Positions 6,890-15,902 of a stretch of 64,000 nt of DNA are shown here, in pieces. Location of the stretch: the NCBI RefSeq assembly GCF_042676085.1, contig NZ_JBHTKH010000009.1, positions 1 through 64,000 of the forward strand. The letters are read 5' to 3'. Positions within the stretch are counted from its first letter, which is position 1. The number at the start of each line of letters is the position of its first letter. The notes beneath the pieces were generated by a model that ran no database searches, was not told where the DNA came from, and saw only the letters and a list, made by a program, of their open reading frames with translations. Source of the stretch: Terrabacter terrigena (GTDB lineage: Bacteria > Actinomycetota > Actinomycetes > Actinomycetales > Dermatophilaceae). The position numbers and the translations under genes were made by a program.

Positions 6890-9463
6890 TCAGCCGCGGC
6901 GGTCGCGCTCCTGCGCGGCGAGGGCGCGTGCGACAGCGTCGCGGTTCTCGGCCACGGTGCGCACGAGGCCGGGGGCCGCGTCGGGGTTGGCAGCGAGCCA
7001 GGCGTCCGAGGCGTCCTTGAGCTGCTGGCTCGCGAGCGAGAACGGGTAGAAGCCGCCGACGACGCGTTCGCCGATGGCGACGCTGCGCTCGGCCCACGCG
7101 TCGACGAGCATCGCGTGGTAGCGCTCGACGTAGGGCTCGAGCAGCGACAGGTCGGCGCTGCGCCGGAAGCCGGCACCGATCGCCTCGACCATCTGGTTGG
7201 ACAAGTCGTTGCGCTCGACGGCCTTGGCCCACGCGTCTGCCTTGGCCTCGGCGGTCGGTCGGGCGGCAAGGGCCTCGGCGGCGCGCTCCTTGCCGGTGGC
7301 CGTCGGGTCACGGTCGAGCTCCGCCCGGATCTCGGCCTCGTCGGCAGCGCCGATGGCGGCGAGCGCCTTGGTGAAGGTCCAGCGCAGCTCGGTGTCGACG
7401 GTCAGGTCGGGCAGGGTCTGCTCGCCGGTCAGCAGGGCGCGCAGCCGGGGCTCGTCGGCGCGGTCGGCGGTGCTGCCCGCCCACGCCTCGACGAGCTGGA
7501 ACTGGGCGTCGCTGCCCGGCTCGGCCGACTCGGCCAGCGAGCGAAGCGAGGACGACAGGAGGGCCGAGACCTCGGCGCGGTGCTCGGGGGCCGTGTAGAG
7601 GCGGGCGGCCGTGGACGCCTGGCCGAGCAGGACGCGGAGCAGCGTCGAGTCGGTCTCGCCCGGCAGGGACTCGAGGACGAACCGCACGAAGTCGCGGGCC
7701 GGCATCTCGCCGTCGCGCGTCATGTCCCACGTCGCGCCGAGCACGAGCGAACGGGGCAGGGAGTCCCGGAATGCGCGGGGGAGGGCGAGGGCCGTCGCGA
7801 GCGACCGGTCGTCGAGGCGGATCTTGCCGTAGGCGAGGTCGTCGTCGTTGAGCAGCAGCAGGTCGGGCTGCTCCTGGCCCACGAGCTCGGCGATGTCGGT
7901 GTGCTCACCGGCGATGTCGACCTCGTCGTAGCCGATGCGCTCGAGCACGTCCCCCGCGGCACCCGGCCGGACGGCATACCGGCCGATGCCGATGCGGTGC
8001 GGACGCAGGGTCGGGTAGTCCTCGGTGGCGGTCTGGGCGATCGCGAACGAGCCGTAGCGACCGTCGGCGTCGACCTCGAAGACCGGCCGCAGCGTGTTGA
8101 CGCCGGCCGTCTCGAGCCAGAGCTTGCTCCACTCGGTCAGCTCGCGTCCGGAGGCCTTCTCGAGCTCACCGAGCAGGTCGGACAGAGTGGTGTTGCCCCA
8201 CGCGTGCTTCTTGAAGTACTCGCGCAGCGCGGCCACGAACGGCTCACGACCGACGTACGCGACGAGCTGCTTGAGCACCGACGCGCCCTTGGCGTACGTG
8301 ATGCCGTCGAAGTTGACCTCGACGTCCTCGAGGTGGCGCATGTCGGCCGCGATGGGGTGGGTCGAGGAGAGCTGGTCCTGGGTGTATGCCCATGCCTTCT
8401 CCGAGGTGCCGAAGGTGGTCCACGCGCTGGTCCACTCGGTGGCCTCGGCCTGGCACGTCGTCGACGCCCACTCGGCGAACGACTCGTTGAGCCACAGGTC
8501 GTCCCACCACTTCATCGTCACGAGGTTGCCGAACCACATGTGGGCCAGCTCGTGCAGGATGGTCAGCGCGCGACGCTCGATCTTCGCCTCGGACACCTTG
8601 GAGCGGAACACGTAGATCTCGGTGAACGTCACGGCGCCGGCGTTCTCCATCGCGCCCATGTTGTACTCGGGCGTGAAGATCTGGTCGTACTTCGCGAACG
8701 GGTAGGGCTGGTCGAACTCCGCCTCGAAGAACGCGAAGCCCTTCTTCGTGCAGTCGAAGATGTTGTCGGCGTCGAGGTGCTGCGTGAGGGACCTGCGGCA
8801 GAACACGCCCAGCGGCACGACGCCGCCCCGGGTCTGCACCTCGTCGCGCACCTCGTCGTACGGGCCGGCGACGAGGGCGGTGATGTACGAGGAGATGCGC
8901 TGCGTCGGCTCGAACGACCAGGTCGCGCGCTCGACACCGTCGGCCACGCCGGCCGCCGTCGGCGCGGGGGTGGGGGAGTTGCTGATGACCTTCCAGTGCG
9001 CGGGTGCGGTCACCGTGAAGCGGAACGACGCCTTGAGGTCGGGCTGCTCGAACACGGCATACATGCGTCGTGAGTCGGGGACCTCGAACTGCGTGTAGAG
9101 GTAGACCTCGTTGTCGACCGGGTCGACGAAGCGGTGCAGGCCCTCGCCGGTGTTGGTGTAGCGCCCGGTCGCGTCGACGGTGAGCTCGTTGTCGGCGGCC
9201 AGGCCCGGGAGCGCGATGCGCGAGTCGGCGAAGCCCTCCGCAGGGTCCAGGTCGACCCCGTTGAGCGTGACCCGCTCGACCGAGTCGGCGATGAGGTCGA
9301 TGAACGAGTCGGCGCCGGGCTCCGAGCAGGAGAACGTGACCGAGGTGACGGTGCGGAAGTTCTCCGGACCCGTCGTCAGGTCGAGGCTGACGTCGTACGC
9401 GTCGACACGCAGGATCGCTGCGCGGGTCGCCGCCTCGTCGCGGGTCAGGTTCTTGCCGGGCAC
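6890..9463 (-). CDS. pepN: aminopeptidase N (M1 zinc metallopeptidase)
   Basis: 857 residues, the normal length for actinobacterial PepN, which removes N-terminal residues from peptides in the cytoplasm. The substrate-recognition motif GAMEN is followed by the zinc motif HELAHMWFGNL and the distal Glu in LNESFAEW. The N-terminal beta domain and the C-terminal ERAP1-like helical domain are both present. The start ATG 9463 gives MPGKNLTRDEAATRAAIL, typical of the family, with AGGAGG upstream. It is divergent from the DsbA-like gene. Confidence 0.95.
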   Translation of the reverse strand: MPGKNLTRDEAATRAAILRVDAYDVSLDLTTGPENFRTVTSVTFSCSEPGADSFIDLIADSVERVTLNGVDLDPAEGFADSRIALPGLAADNELTVDATGRYTNTGEGLHRFVDPVDNEVYLYTQFEVPDSRRMYAVFEQPDLKASFRFTVTAPAHWKVISNSPTPAPTAAGVADGVERATWSFEPTQRISSYITALVAGPYDEVRDEVQTRGGVVPLGVFCRRSLTQHLDADNIFDCTKKGFAFFEAEFDQPYPFAKYDQIFTPEYNMGAMENAGAVTFTEIYVFRSKVSEAKIERRALTILHELAHMWFGNLVTMKWWDDLWLNESFAEWASTTCQAEATEWTSAWTTFGTSEKAWAYTQDQLSSTHPIAADMRHLEDVEVNFDGITYAKGASVLKQLVAYVGREPFVAALREYFKKHAWGNTTLSDLLGELEKASGRELTEWSKLWLETAGVNTLRPVFEVDADGRYGSFAIAQTATEDYPTLRPHRIGIGRYAVRPGAAGDVLERIGYDEVDIAGEHTDIAELVGQEQPDLLLLNDDDLAYGKIRLDDRSLATALALPRAFRDSLPRSLVLGATWDMTRDGEMPARDFVRFVLESLPGETDSTLLRVLLGQASTAARLYTAPEHRAEVSALLSSSLRSLAESAEPGSDAQFQLVEAWAGSTADRADEPRLRALLTGEQTLPDLTVDTELRWTFTKALAAIGAADEAEIRAELDRDPTATGKERAAEALAARPTAEAKADAWAKAVERNDLSNQMVEAIGAGFRRSADLSLLEPYVERYHAMLVDAWAERSVAIGERVVGGFYPFSLASQQLKDASDAWLAANPDAAPGLVRTVAENRDAVARALAAQERDRRG

Positions 9464-9612
9464 GTAGGGACCTCCTGGGACAGGTGTGGGGCACGGCGCA
9501 GCGTCGGTCCGACGGCGCCGTCGCGGGCCATCCTCGCACGGAAACCCGGGACGTCCGCCACCCCCAGGGACGGCCCGGGGGACGGGCGGACGGCAGTGCC
9601 ATGATGGGCCGC

Positions 9613-10263
9613 ATGGCCGAGACGACAGACATCCGGACGGGCCCAGAGACGGACGCTTCCCGAGCCGCGGTGGAGATGTGGTTCGACCCCATCTGCCCCT
9701 GGGCGTGGATGACGTCGCGCTGGCTGATGGAGGTCGAGACGCTGCGCGCCATCGACGTGACCTGGTCGGTGATGAGCCTCGCCGTGCTCAACGAGCACCG
9801 TCACGACCTCGACGCCGCCTACCGGGCGCGCATGGACGAGGCATGGGGCCCGGTCCGCGTCATCATCGCGGCCGCAGAGGGGCACGGCGACTCCGTCATC
9901 AAGCCGCTCTACGACGCGATGGGCACGCGCATCCACCTGCGCAGGATGAACGACTTCGACCAGGTCATCCGCGAGTCCCTCGAGGAGGTCGGCCTGCCCG
10001 CCGCGCTCGCGAAGGAGGCCCACCACAAGAAGTTCGACGCCGCCCTGCACCGCAGCCACAAGCGCGGCATCAGCCTCGTCGGCACCGATGTCGGCACGCC
10101 GATCATCTCGGTCGCCGGGGTCGCGTTCTTCGGTCCCGTCGTCACGCCCGCCCCGAAGGGCGAGGACGCTGCGAAGCTGTGGGACGGCTGCGTCCTCGTC
10201 GCGAGCACACCCGGCTTCTTCGAGCTCAAGCGCACCCGTACTCTCGGCCCGATCCTCGACTGA
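9613..10263 (+). CDS. DsbA-family (mycothiol-dependent nitroreductase-like) protein
   Basis: 216 residues of the DsbA-like thioredoxin fold, closest in pattern to mycobacterial Rv2466c, a mycothiol-dependent reductase. The active-site region reads FDPICPWAW, so the first cysteine is present but the second position of the usual CPWC is alanine. The cis-Pro loop is seen in VGTPIISV. Starts at 9601, 9604 or 9613 are possible; 9613 (MAETTD) is chosen as the most protein-like. The monothiol active site implies either glutaredoxin-like monothiol chemistry or isomerase-like binding. The gene lies 26 bases before rpiB. Confidence 0.8.
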   Translation: MAETTDIRTGPETDASRAAVEMWFDPICPWAWMTSRWLMEVETLRAIDVTWSVMSLAVLNEHRHDLDAAYRARMDEAWGPVRVIIAAAEGHGDSVIKPLYDAMGTRIHLRRMNDFDQVIRESLEEVGLPAALAKEAHHKKFDAALHRSHKRGISLVGTDVGTPIISVAGVAFFGPVVTPAPKGEDAAKLWDGCVLVASTPGFFELKRTRTLGPILD

Positions 10264-10289
10264 CCACCCCAACGCACCCAAGGACCCAC

Positions 10290-10772
10290 ATGCGCATCCA
10301 CATCGGCGGCGACCACGCGGCATACGAGCTCCACCAGTCCCTCCTCGCGCACCTGCGCGAGGCCGGCCACGACGTCGTCGACCACGGCCCGTTCTCCTAC
10401 GACGCCCAGGACGACTACCCGGTCTTCGTGCTGCGCGCCGCCGAGGCCGTCGCGGCCGACGAGGGCTCGCTCGGCGTCGTGCTCGGCGGGTCGGGCAACG
10501 GCGAGCAGATCGCGGCCAACAAGGTGTCGGGCATCCGGGCCGCCCTCGCCTACAACGCGGAGCTCGCCAGCCTGGCCCGCGAGCACAACAACGCGCAGGT
10601 CGTCTCCATCGGGGCGAGATTCACCTCCGACGCGGTGGCCAAGGAGATCGTCGACACGTTCGTGTCCACCGCGTTCACGGATGAAGAGCGCCACAGCCGG
10701 CGTCTGGGTATGGTTTCCGCGTACGAGAACTCGGGGGATCTGCCAGCACTACCTGACGCCGGCGCGCTCTGA
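10290..10772 (+). CDS. rpiB: ribose-5-phosphate isomerase B
   Basis: 160 residues of the RpiB/LacA family, which interconverts ribose-5-phosphate and ribulose-5-phosphate. The N-terminal IHIGGDHAAYELHQ, the catalytic-loop GGSGNGEQIAANKV (where many RpiB enzymes have Cys in place of Ser/Gly) and EHNNAQVVSIGAR are diagnostic. ATG 10290 follows an AAGGACC-like ribosome site. Same strand and close to the DsbA-like gene, so probably cotranscribed. Confidence 0.92.
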   Translation: MRIHIGGDHAAYELHQSLLAHLREAGHDVVDHGPFSYDAQDDYPVFVLRAAEAVAADEGSLGVVLGGSGNGEQIAANKVSGIRAALAYNAELASLAREHNNAQVVSIGARFTSDAVAKEIVDTFVSTAFTDEERHSRRLGMVSAYENSGDLPALPDAGAL

Positions 10773-10829
10773 CGCGGCCGCGTCCTCACTTCCCCCTGTC
10801 GTTTCCCCTCAACGCCGCAAGGGAGGCCC

Positions 10830-11945
10830 GTGGCCCACAACGAGAGCATCGTCTCTCGACACTCACGCTACGGTGCCGGACCGATCAGACGCCTCCGCCT
10901 GCTGGGCCCGTGGCTCGGCCGGGCGCCCTGGGCGCTCGTCTGCCTCTTCCTCCTCCTCAGCGTCATCGCCACGGCGGCCGTCGGAAAGTTCCCTGAGAGC
11001 GTCCCCTGGGGCGTCTACGGCTTCATCGTCGTGCTGGCGGGACTCTTCCTCGAGCCGCGCTTCCTGCTCGTGGTCTACATCGGGCTCTTCCTGGCGATGG
11101 CGATCCTCGGGGCCTACCTCGGTGGGACGAAGACCACCACCACGGGCGCGCAGATCGTGACCGTCGCCACGATGATGCTCATGCTGTGGCTCTCGCACGC
11201 GCGGGCCCAAGTGGGGGTCGTCGGGGTCAGCGGCGAGTCGATGCTCGTCGACATGCGCGACCGGCTACGGGCCCAGGGCGAGCTGCCCCCGCTACCGCCG
11301 TCATGGGGGGCCGAGGTCGCTCTCGAGTCGGCGTTCGGTGACGGCTTCTCCGGCGACTTCGTCGTGGCCAGCCGCTCCACCGACGGGTGCACCCTCGAGG
11401 TCGCACTCGTCGACGTCTCGGGCAAGGGCCGCGAGGTGGGTGCCCGCTCGCTGCTGCTCTCCGGCGCGCTCGGTGGTCTGCTCGGTGAGCTGAGCGAACG
11501 CGACTTCCTCCAGTCGGCGAACAACCACATGCTGCGCCTGCGCTGGAGCGAGGGGTTCGCGACGGCCGTGCACGTCGCCGTGAACCTCGAGACCGGCAAC
11601 TTCACCATCGGGTATGCCGGCCACCCGGCAGCCGCGCAGTTCACCGCCGGGTCGGGGCGCTGGCGCATGCTCGCCGGTGGCCGCGGCCCGTTGCTCGGGG
11701 TGATCGAGCAAGCCGAGTTCCCCCGCGAGACAGGCTCGCTCAGGCGGGGCGACGCGCTCGTGCTCTACAGCGACGGCGTCATCGAGGCGCGTGACAAGGC
11801 GCTCGACGACGGCATTGACCGCATGCTCGGGCGTGCCGAGTCGTTCATCCGCACGGGATTCGAGGGGCTCGCCCAGAGGCTGTGCGACCAGGCCGCCTCC
11901 GGCCTCGGTGACGACCGCGCGGTCGTGACGATCTGGCGCACCTGA
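10830..11945 (+). CDS. membrane-anchored PP2C (SpoIIE/RsbU-type) phosphatase
   Basis: 371 residues. Three to four membrane helices fill residues about 30-125, then a cytoplasmic PP2C/SpoIIE domain begins near residue 160. Metal-binding and core motifs are visible in VDVSGKGREVGA, YAGHPAAAQF, RGPLLGV, LYSDGVIEARD and DDRAVVTIW. Family members dephosphorylate anti-sigma-factor antagonists (partner-switching stress control). The start is GTG 10830 behind a strong GGGAGG site. No sigma factor or anti-sigma gene is adjacent, so the partner is unknown. Confidence 0.88.
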   Translation: MAHNESIVSRHSRYGAGPIRRLRLLGPWLGRAPWALVCLFLLLSVIATAAVGKFPESVPWGVYGFIVVLAGLFLEPRFLLVVYIGLFLAMAILGAYLGGTKTTTTGAQIVTVATMMLMLWLSHARAQVGVVGVSGESMLVDMRDRLRAQGELPPLPPSWGAEVALESAFGDGFSGDFVVASRSTDGCTLEVALVDVSGKGREVGARSLLLSGALGGLLGELSERDFLQSANNHMLRLRWSEGFATAVHVAVNLETGNFTIGYAGHPAAAQFTAGSGRWRMLAGGRGPLLGVIEQAEFPRETGSLRRGDALVLYSDGVIEARDKALDDGIDRMLGRAESFIRTGFEGLAQRLCDQAASGLGDDRAVVTIWRT

Positions 11946-11994
11946 CGCGCCGAGGGGTGGTCACCGTCCCGGTGACTCTCACTACGATGCCCGC

Positions 11995-12753
11995 GTGACC
12001 GACGACCCCAGCGACCTCTCGAGCGACGTGACCGACCGGACCGACCCCTCCCGGCCCGTCCGTCGGAAGGAGCACCAGGTGCCCGAGCTCCCTGCGGGCG
12101 TGACGCCGGCCCGCGTGCGGACCTTCGTGCGCCGCGGCCGGCTCTCGTCGCTCACGCGTGAGCGTGTCGAGCGTCTCGGCCCGGCCCGCTCGCTGCCCGA
12201 GGGTCCGTTCGAGGCCGGGACCGCCTTCGGGCGCACCGCGCCCGTCGTCCTCGAGATCGGGTGCGGCCACGGCCACGCGGCCATCGCGTATGCCGCTGCG
12301 TTCCCCGAGCACGACATCCTCGCCATGGACGTCCACACCCCCGGGCTCGCCCGGATGCTCGCCGACGCCGACGAGGTCGGCGTGCCCAATCTCCGGGTCG
12401 AGATCGGCGACGCCGTCCTGTTCCTCGAGGAGCGTGTCGCCGACGCGACGATCGATGCCGTGCACCTGTTCTTCCCCGACCCGTGGCGCAAGCAGAAGCA
12501 CACGAAGCGCCGGTTCGTCAGCCCCGGCAACCTCGACCTGCTCGCGCGGGTGCTGAAGCCCGGCGGGCACGTGCTCGTGGCGACCGACCAGGACTTCTAC
12601 GCCGAGCACGTCCTCGCGGAGGTGGCCACGCACCCGCGCTTCGCGGCGCGGCGCGTCGAACGGCCGGCCTGGCGCCCCGGCGACGGCTTCGAGGCGAAGG
12701 GCATCGCCGCCGGGCGCACCATCAACGAGCTGCGCCTGGACCTGCTCCCGTAG
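11995..12753 (+). CDS. trmB: tRNA (guanine-N7-)-methyltransferase
   Basis: 252 residues of TrmB, which makes m7G46 in the tRNA variable loop using S-adenosylmethionine. Motif I is LEIGCGHGHAAIAYA, and the family signature HLFFPDPWRKQKHTKRR follows near residue 160. The N-terminal 40 residues (DDPSDLSSDV...) are a variable extension. GTG 11995 is the first plausible start. It lies 49 bases after the phosphatase and ends before a strong terminator. Confidence 0.95.
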   Translation: MTDDPSDLSSDVTDRTDPSRPVRRKEHQVPELPAGVTPARVRTFVRRGRLSSLTRERVERLGPARSLPEGPFEAGTAFGRTAPVVLEIGCGHGHAAIAYAAAFPEHDILAMDVHTPGLARMLADADEVGVPNLRVEIGDAVLFLEERVADATIDAVHLFFPDPWRKQKHTKRRFVSPGNLDLLARVLKPGGHVLVATDQDFYAEHVLAEVATHPRFAARRVERPAWRPGDGFEAKGIAAGRTINELRLDLLP

Positions 12754-12772
12754 GTCTCGCCCCCCGGCATGA

Positions 12773-12819
12773 GCGAAGGCCGTGCTCGGGCGCTTCGTCG
12801 CTCCCAGCACGGCCTTCGC
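12773..12819. terminator. bidirectional terminator between trmB and tRNA-Pro
   Basis: A perfect 14-bp inverted repeat (12773-12786 with 12806-12819). It lies between the trmB stop and the 3' end of the leftward tRNA-Pro, so it can stop both transcripts. Confidence 0.85.
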
Positions 12820-12825
12820 GAAATG

Positions 12826-12899
12826 TCGGGGTGACAGGATTTGAACCTGCGGCCCTTGCGTCCCAAACGCAATGCGCTACCAAGCTGCGCCACACCCCG
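12826..12899 (-). tRNA. tRNA-Pro (TGG)
   Basis: A complete cloverleaf on the minus strand: acceptor arms CGGGGTG/CACCCCG, anticodon loop TTTGGGA with anticodon TGG, and a T loop GGTTCAAATCC. CCA is not encoded. Confidence 0.95.
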
Positions 12900-13029
12900 T
12901 GGCGTCGGAATCGTAGCCGACGCGCGGTGACGAGCCGACCTGCGAGTGCCCATGGGCGGGTCGATTTCGGTGGACCGGAGGCGAACCAGTAGGCTGTCGC
13001 CTCGGATCGCCGGCACCGACCGGCGGCCT

Positions 13030-13100
13030 GCGGGCGTAGCTCAATGGTAGAGCCTCAGTCTTCCAAACTGATTACGCGAGTTCGATTCTCGTCGCCCGCT
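13030..13100 (+). tRNA. tRNA-Gly (TCC), prophage attachment gene
   Basis: A 71-nt cloverleaf with acceptor arms GCGGGCG/CGCCCGC and anticodon loop CTTCCAA (anticodon TCC). Its 3' part from 13059 is repeated at 54472-54514. The phage therefore integrated in this gene and supplied a copy of the 3' part that keeps the tRNA intact. CCA is not encoded. Confidence 0.95.
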
Positions 13101-13101
13101 C
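13059..13101 (+). repeat. attL core
   Basis: 43-bp direct repeat, identical to 54472-54514. It covers the anticodon loop, variable region, T arm and 3' acceptor of tRNA-Gly plus one following base. The flanking bases differ from those of the other copy. Confidence 0.95.
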
Positions 13102-13104
13102 AGC

Positions 13105-13145
13105 ACGAAAGGGCACATCCGCCTCCGCTGGGTGTGCCCTTTCGT
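13105..13145. terminator. terminator just inside attL
   Basis: A 16-bp inverted repeat with one G-T mismatch (13105-13120 with 13130-13145, 9-nt loop). It lies in phage DNA immediately after attL. It can end tRNA-Gly transcription and shield the first phage gene. I see no gene in 13146-13355. Confidence 0.8.
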
Positions 13146-13355
13146 ATGCCCATCCACTTCCGGTCATCTCTCCGCATGGGTGCAGGGCATGGGCTGGGGG
13201 GTGGCTGGGCCCCTGCGCAGTGATGTGTCCTGCACCACTTCGACCGATCGTGCGTGTCCGCAGCCCATGGCGTCGACGACAGGGCGTCTAGCGCTACGGT
13301 GTCGCTCGGAGGCGCACGGAGGCGGCTCCGGGTCGAACAGGGGAGCAGGGGCTTC

Positions 13356-14324
13356 ATGGGGTACGGATACCGCGTCTATCGCTTCTCGGCGACCGTCCGC
13401 CGCACACGAAGCAAGGTCGACCTGGCGCAGACCTCCGGTGACGCGTACATCCGCACACTGCCGACCGTCGTCGAGTCGCTCACCTCGAGCGGCGTCCTCT
13501 ACGACAAGCCGAACTACCTCGCGCTCCTCGATGAGATGCCTGACCCGGAGCAGGGCATGCAGGCCATGCGCGTCCGCGAGGTCACCGCATCTGGCAACCG
13601 GGTCAGCTGCGAGATCTCGCACGGGACGCGCGGGGCTCACGAGGACCTCCTGAGCGACGACGTCGACGAGGAGATCGACAACAAGGCAGCGAGCCGGCGC
13701 TACCGCTTCGACTTCTACTTTCCCCAAGACGGGGACACCGGCATACTCGTCGCCGAGGCCAACGGTGGCACGTGCCCGGTCGACCTGCTCCTGCGATGGA
13801 TCGCCCGGCGTCACGCGGAGATTCTCGGCGACATCGACGGATCGTGGGTGAAGCTCCAGGTGGAGCAGATTGCGGACCACGACTACCTGCTTGGGCTGAT
13901 CCGCAACTCGACGAAGACACAGGTGCGGCTCATCCAGACCGAGCAGACTGCCCGCCGGAAGCGGACCTCCCGGGACCGCGTGCTGACCATCAACGAGATC
14001 TCGGAGACGCAGTCCTACGCGCTCGCCGAGGAGATCCTGCACTGGGCTCGTCAGGACAGCGATACGGCCGGCGCCATCCGACGCACCATGCGCCTGCTCG
14101 GCCTCAACCGGGACAAGCTCAGAGAGGCCAACATGACGTTCAACCTCCCTGAGGTGCGCGTCGAGGCGCCGAGCGGCACGAAGGTCATCGCACCCGGCCA
14201 GATCCAGGAGCTCTTCACGTATCCGCTCGGTGATCGACGCCCGCGGCCGGACACGTGGAGATCCGCCACTCGCGACCGGGCCCACGGACTGTCGGTCATG
14301 GAGCGTATACCGGTAGAGTTCTGA
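13356..14324 (+). CDS. unrecognised 322-residue protein of the attL accessory zone
   Basis: The family is not recognised. No signal peptide, membrane helix or nucleotide-binding motif is visible. The N-terminal half looks like a mixed alpha/beta domain (GYGYRVYRFSATVRRTRSK, later RYRFDFYFPQDG and LVAEANGGTCPVDLLLRWIA). The middle carries charged helices (QTEQTARRKRTSRDRVLTIN). It is transcribed rightward, against the lytic genes, and is followed after 26 bases by a four-helix membrane protein. Genes in this position, expressed from the prophage apart from the lytic programme, are often superinfection-exclusion or defence genes; that role is inference only. Start ATG 13356. Confidence 0.75.
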   Translation: MGYGYRVYRFSATVRRTRSKVDLAQTSGDAYIRTLPTVVESLTSSGVLYDKPNYLALLDEMPDPEQGMQAMRVREVTASGNRVSCEISHGTRGAHEDLLSDDVDEEIDNKAASRRYRFDFYFPQDGDTGILVAEANGGTCPVDLLLRWIARRHAEILGDIDGSWVKLQVEQIADHDYLLGLIRNSTKTQVRLIQTEQTARRKRTSRDRVLTINEISETQSYALAEEILHWARQDSDTAGAIRRTMRLLGLNRDKLREANMTFNLPEVRVEAPSGTKVIAPGQIQELFTYPLGDRRPRPDTWRSATRDRAHGLSVMERIPVEF

Positions 14325-14350
14325 TCTTTCCAGGGGCGTGGGAGTGGGCC

Positions 14351-14896
14351 ATGACGGACAGATTCAGCGTCGGAGCGCTGCTCAAGGCGCAGCGTGACTC
14401 CATGCGTCGGGGAGATGTGTCCGGCGACCGCCCGGACCGGCTCGCACAGCTGGTGCTCTTCGGTCTCCCGCTCGTGCTGGCCGTCGTCGCCTGGGTCCGC
14501 AACTTCGAGCTGGCGGACGCCGGCTCTGTCCTCGCCGCGTTCGGCCTGCTGGCGGCAACCCTGGTCGCGCTGTTCGTGCAACTGGCGGCATGGCGCCTTC
14601 GGCTCAATGACCGCGCCCGAAACGGCTACGTCGAGGTCGAGCGGCCTGCGCGTGAAGCCATCGACGAGGCGACGTACCACACGCTTGTGGGTGCGCTTGT
14701 CTCCGGCGCCGGCGCCGTGGTCACCGTGATCGGCTCGAACTCCGCCGGGGAGAACAAGCCCGTCGCCGGCTGGCTGGCGAGCCTTGTCGTGGCCCTCGGC
14801 GCGTCCTTGGCCTTGCACTTCATCATCATCGTCAACCTGGTCTTCGATGCGTACCAAACCGCACGGGACGGCGCCGACGATCACAGTCGCGTGTGA
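14351..14896 (+). CDS. four-helix membrane protein paired with the preceding gene
   Basis: 181 residues, function not recognised. Four hydrophobic segments at about residues 31-49, 58-81, 111-129 and 139-165 form two hairpins, with a charged stretch (RLRLNDRARNGYVEVERPAR) between them. The N-terminal 30 residues and the C-terminal tail are hydrophilic. ATG 14351 follows a GGGAGTGG ribosome site. The tight pairing with a soluble protein suggests a sensor-effector or exclusion pair, but no sequence motif proves it. Confidence 0.75.
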   Translation: MTDRFSVGALLKAQRDSMRRGDVSGDRPDRLAQLVLFGLPLVLAVVAWVRNFELADAGSVLAAFGLLAATLVALFVQLAAWRLRLNDRARNGYVEVERPAREAIDEATYHTLVGALVSGAGAVVTVIGSNSAGENKPVAGWLASLVVALGASLALHFIIIVNLVFDAYQTARDGADDHSRV

Positions 14897-14976
14897 TCGA
14901 CGGACTTCTGACGCCAGCGCCTAGTCCGTTGGCGTTTCGCTCACGATGAGGTTCGAGCGCCCCTTACGGTTCCGGC

Positions 14977-15351
14977 ATGACTGAAACCCTTCGCGTCTCG
15001 AGCATCGACCCCGACCACACGAAGTGGAAGGACCCCGGCAACGACGTAGCCGACCTCGCCAGCTGGCGCATCGACGCGTGGGCCTGGCTCACGCGGGAGC
15101 CGTCTCAGATCGAGAGCCGGCTCATCCTTCGATGGCTGGCCAACGAAGGCATCTTCGCCCAAATCCTCAACCAGCGAGGCGTCCACTTCGAGACCTCCCC
15201 GGACGGGTTCGCTGAGGACACGAACACGGTCCGCCGCCTGGTCATCATCGCCGGACGTGAGGCGCCAAGGATCGTGAAGGAGAACGAGCAGATGAACGAA
15301 CAGCTGCAGGCCGAGATCAAGAGGATCAACGACGAGCTCAGCAACGGCTGA
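14977..15351 (+). CDS. hypothetical protein, 124 residues
   Basis: Not recognised. The N-terminal part is Trp-rich (KWKDPGNDVADLASWRIDAW), the middle is mixed, and the C-terminus is a predicted coiled coil (ENEQMNEQLQAEIKRINDEL). It is soluble and acidic. It is the third rightward gene of the accessory zone, convergent with the HTH gene that follows. Confidence 0.65.
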   Translation: MTETLRVSSIDPDHTKWKDPGNDVADLASWRIDAWAWLTREPSQIESRLILRWLANEGIFAQILNQRGVHFETSPDGFAEDTNTVRRLVIIAGREAPRIVKENEQMNEQLQAEIKRINDELSNG

Positions 15352-15366
15352 CCCCGCGAGGCGCGC

Positions 15367-15798
15367 TCAGTCGATGCGGGGAAGCAGCGCCTCGACGGCG
15401 GCGCGCGGGATCGCGTACTCGCGGCCGACCTTCCGGTTCGGCAGCTTCCCCTCGTTGATGATCTGCAGGACACGCTGTCGGGAGACGCCGAGGATCTCGC
15501 CGGCCTGGCTCACGCCTACGAGTTCGTCGACGACGTCCCAGCCCTGGCGCCGGTCGCGGACCGCCTCAGGCAGCGCAGAGACGGCGACGACGCCGGCGAT
15601 CGGGCGGGCGAGTGCGAGCGCGGTCGTGACGGCCTGCCGCAGGTCGTCGGCGGGCAGGGTGATGGCCACCTCGAGCAGGCCGGCGGGCGACTCGGCCGCG
15701 GCGGGGTGGTAAGCCTCGAGCAGATCGAGAGCGCGACTTACCACGGCCTCGGCCGGCTTGGTGTCGAGCTCGAGCTCGACGACGTAGTGGGTGCTCAT
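15367..15798 (-). CDS. HTH (excisionase-type) DNA-binding protein
   Basis: 143 residues. The C-terminal 60 residues form a winged-helix of the MerR/excisionase class: VGVSQAGEILGVSRQRVLQI, then NEGKLPNRKVGREYAIPRAAV. The N-terminal 80 residues are an unrecognised domain (HYVVELELDTKPAEAVVSRA). The start MSTHYV at 15798 is chosen over an open upstream extension. It is divergent from the lipoprotein gene across a region with a perfect palindrome that it may bind. It lies far from the integrase, so excision control is less likely than local regulation. Confidence 0.8.
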   Translation of the reverse strand: MSTHYVVELELDTKPAEAVVSRALDLLEAYHPAAAESPAGLLEVAITLPADDLRQAVTTALALARPIAGVVAVSALPEAVRDRRQGWDVVDELVGVSQAGEILGVSRQRVLQIINEGKLPNRKVGREYAIPRAAVEALLPRID

Positions 15799-15902
15799 CT
15801 GTGGCGGGCCTCCGGTGCTCGGTGTGATGATGGACCGGACGGGCGACCGGGGCACTAACTCTGCTCCCTCTCGATTGCTGACAAGTTCAGTCTACCGTAC
15901 GG

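Noticed and set aside
6890..9463. Long rightward open frames antisense to pepN, tig, clpP, the MFS gene and many phage genes
   Set aside because: High GC content creates long antisense frames. They lack ribosome sites and domain motifs, while the opposite strand carries clear families.
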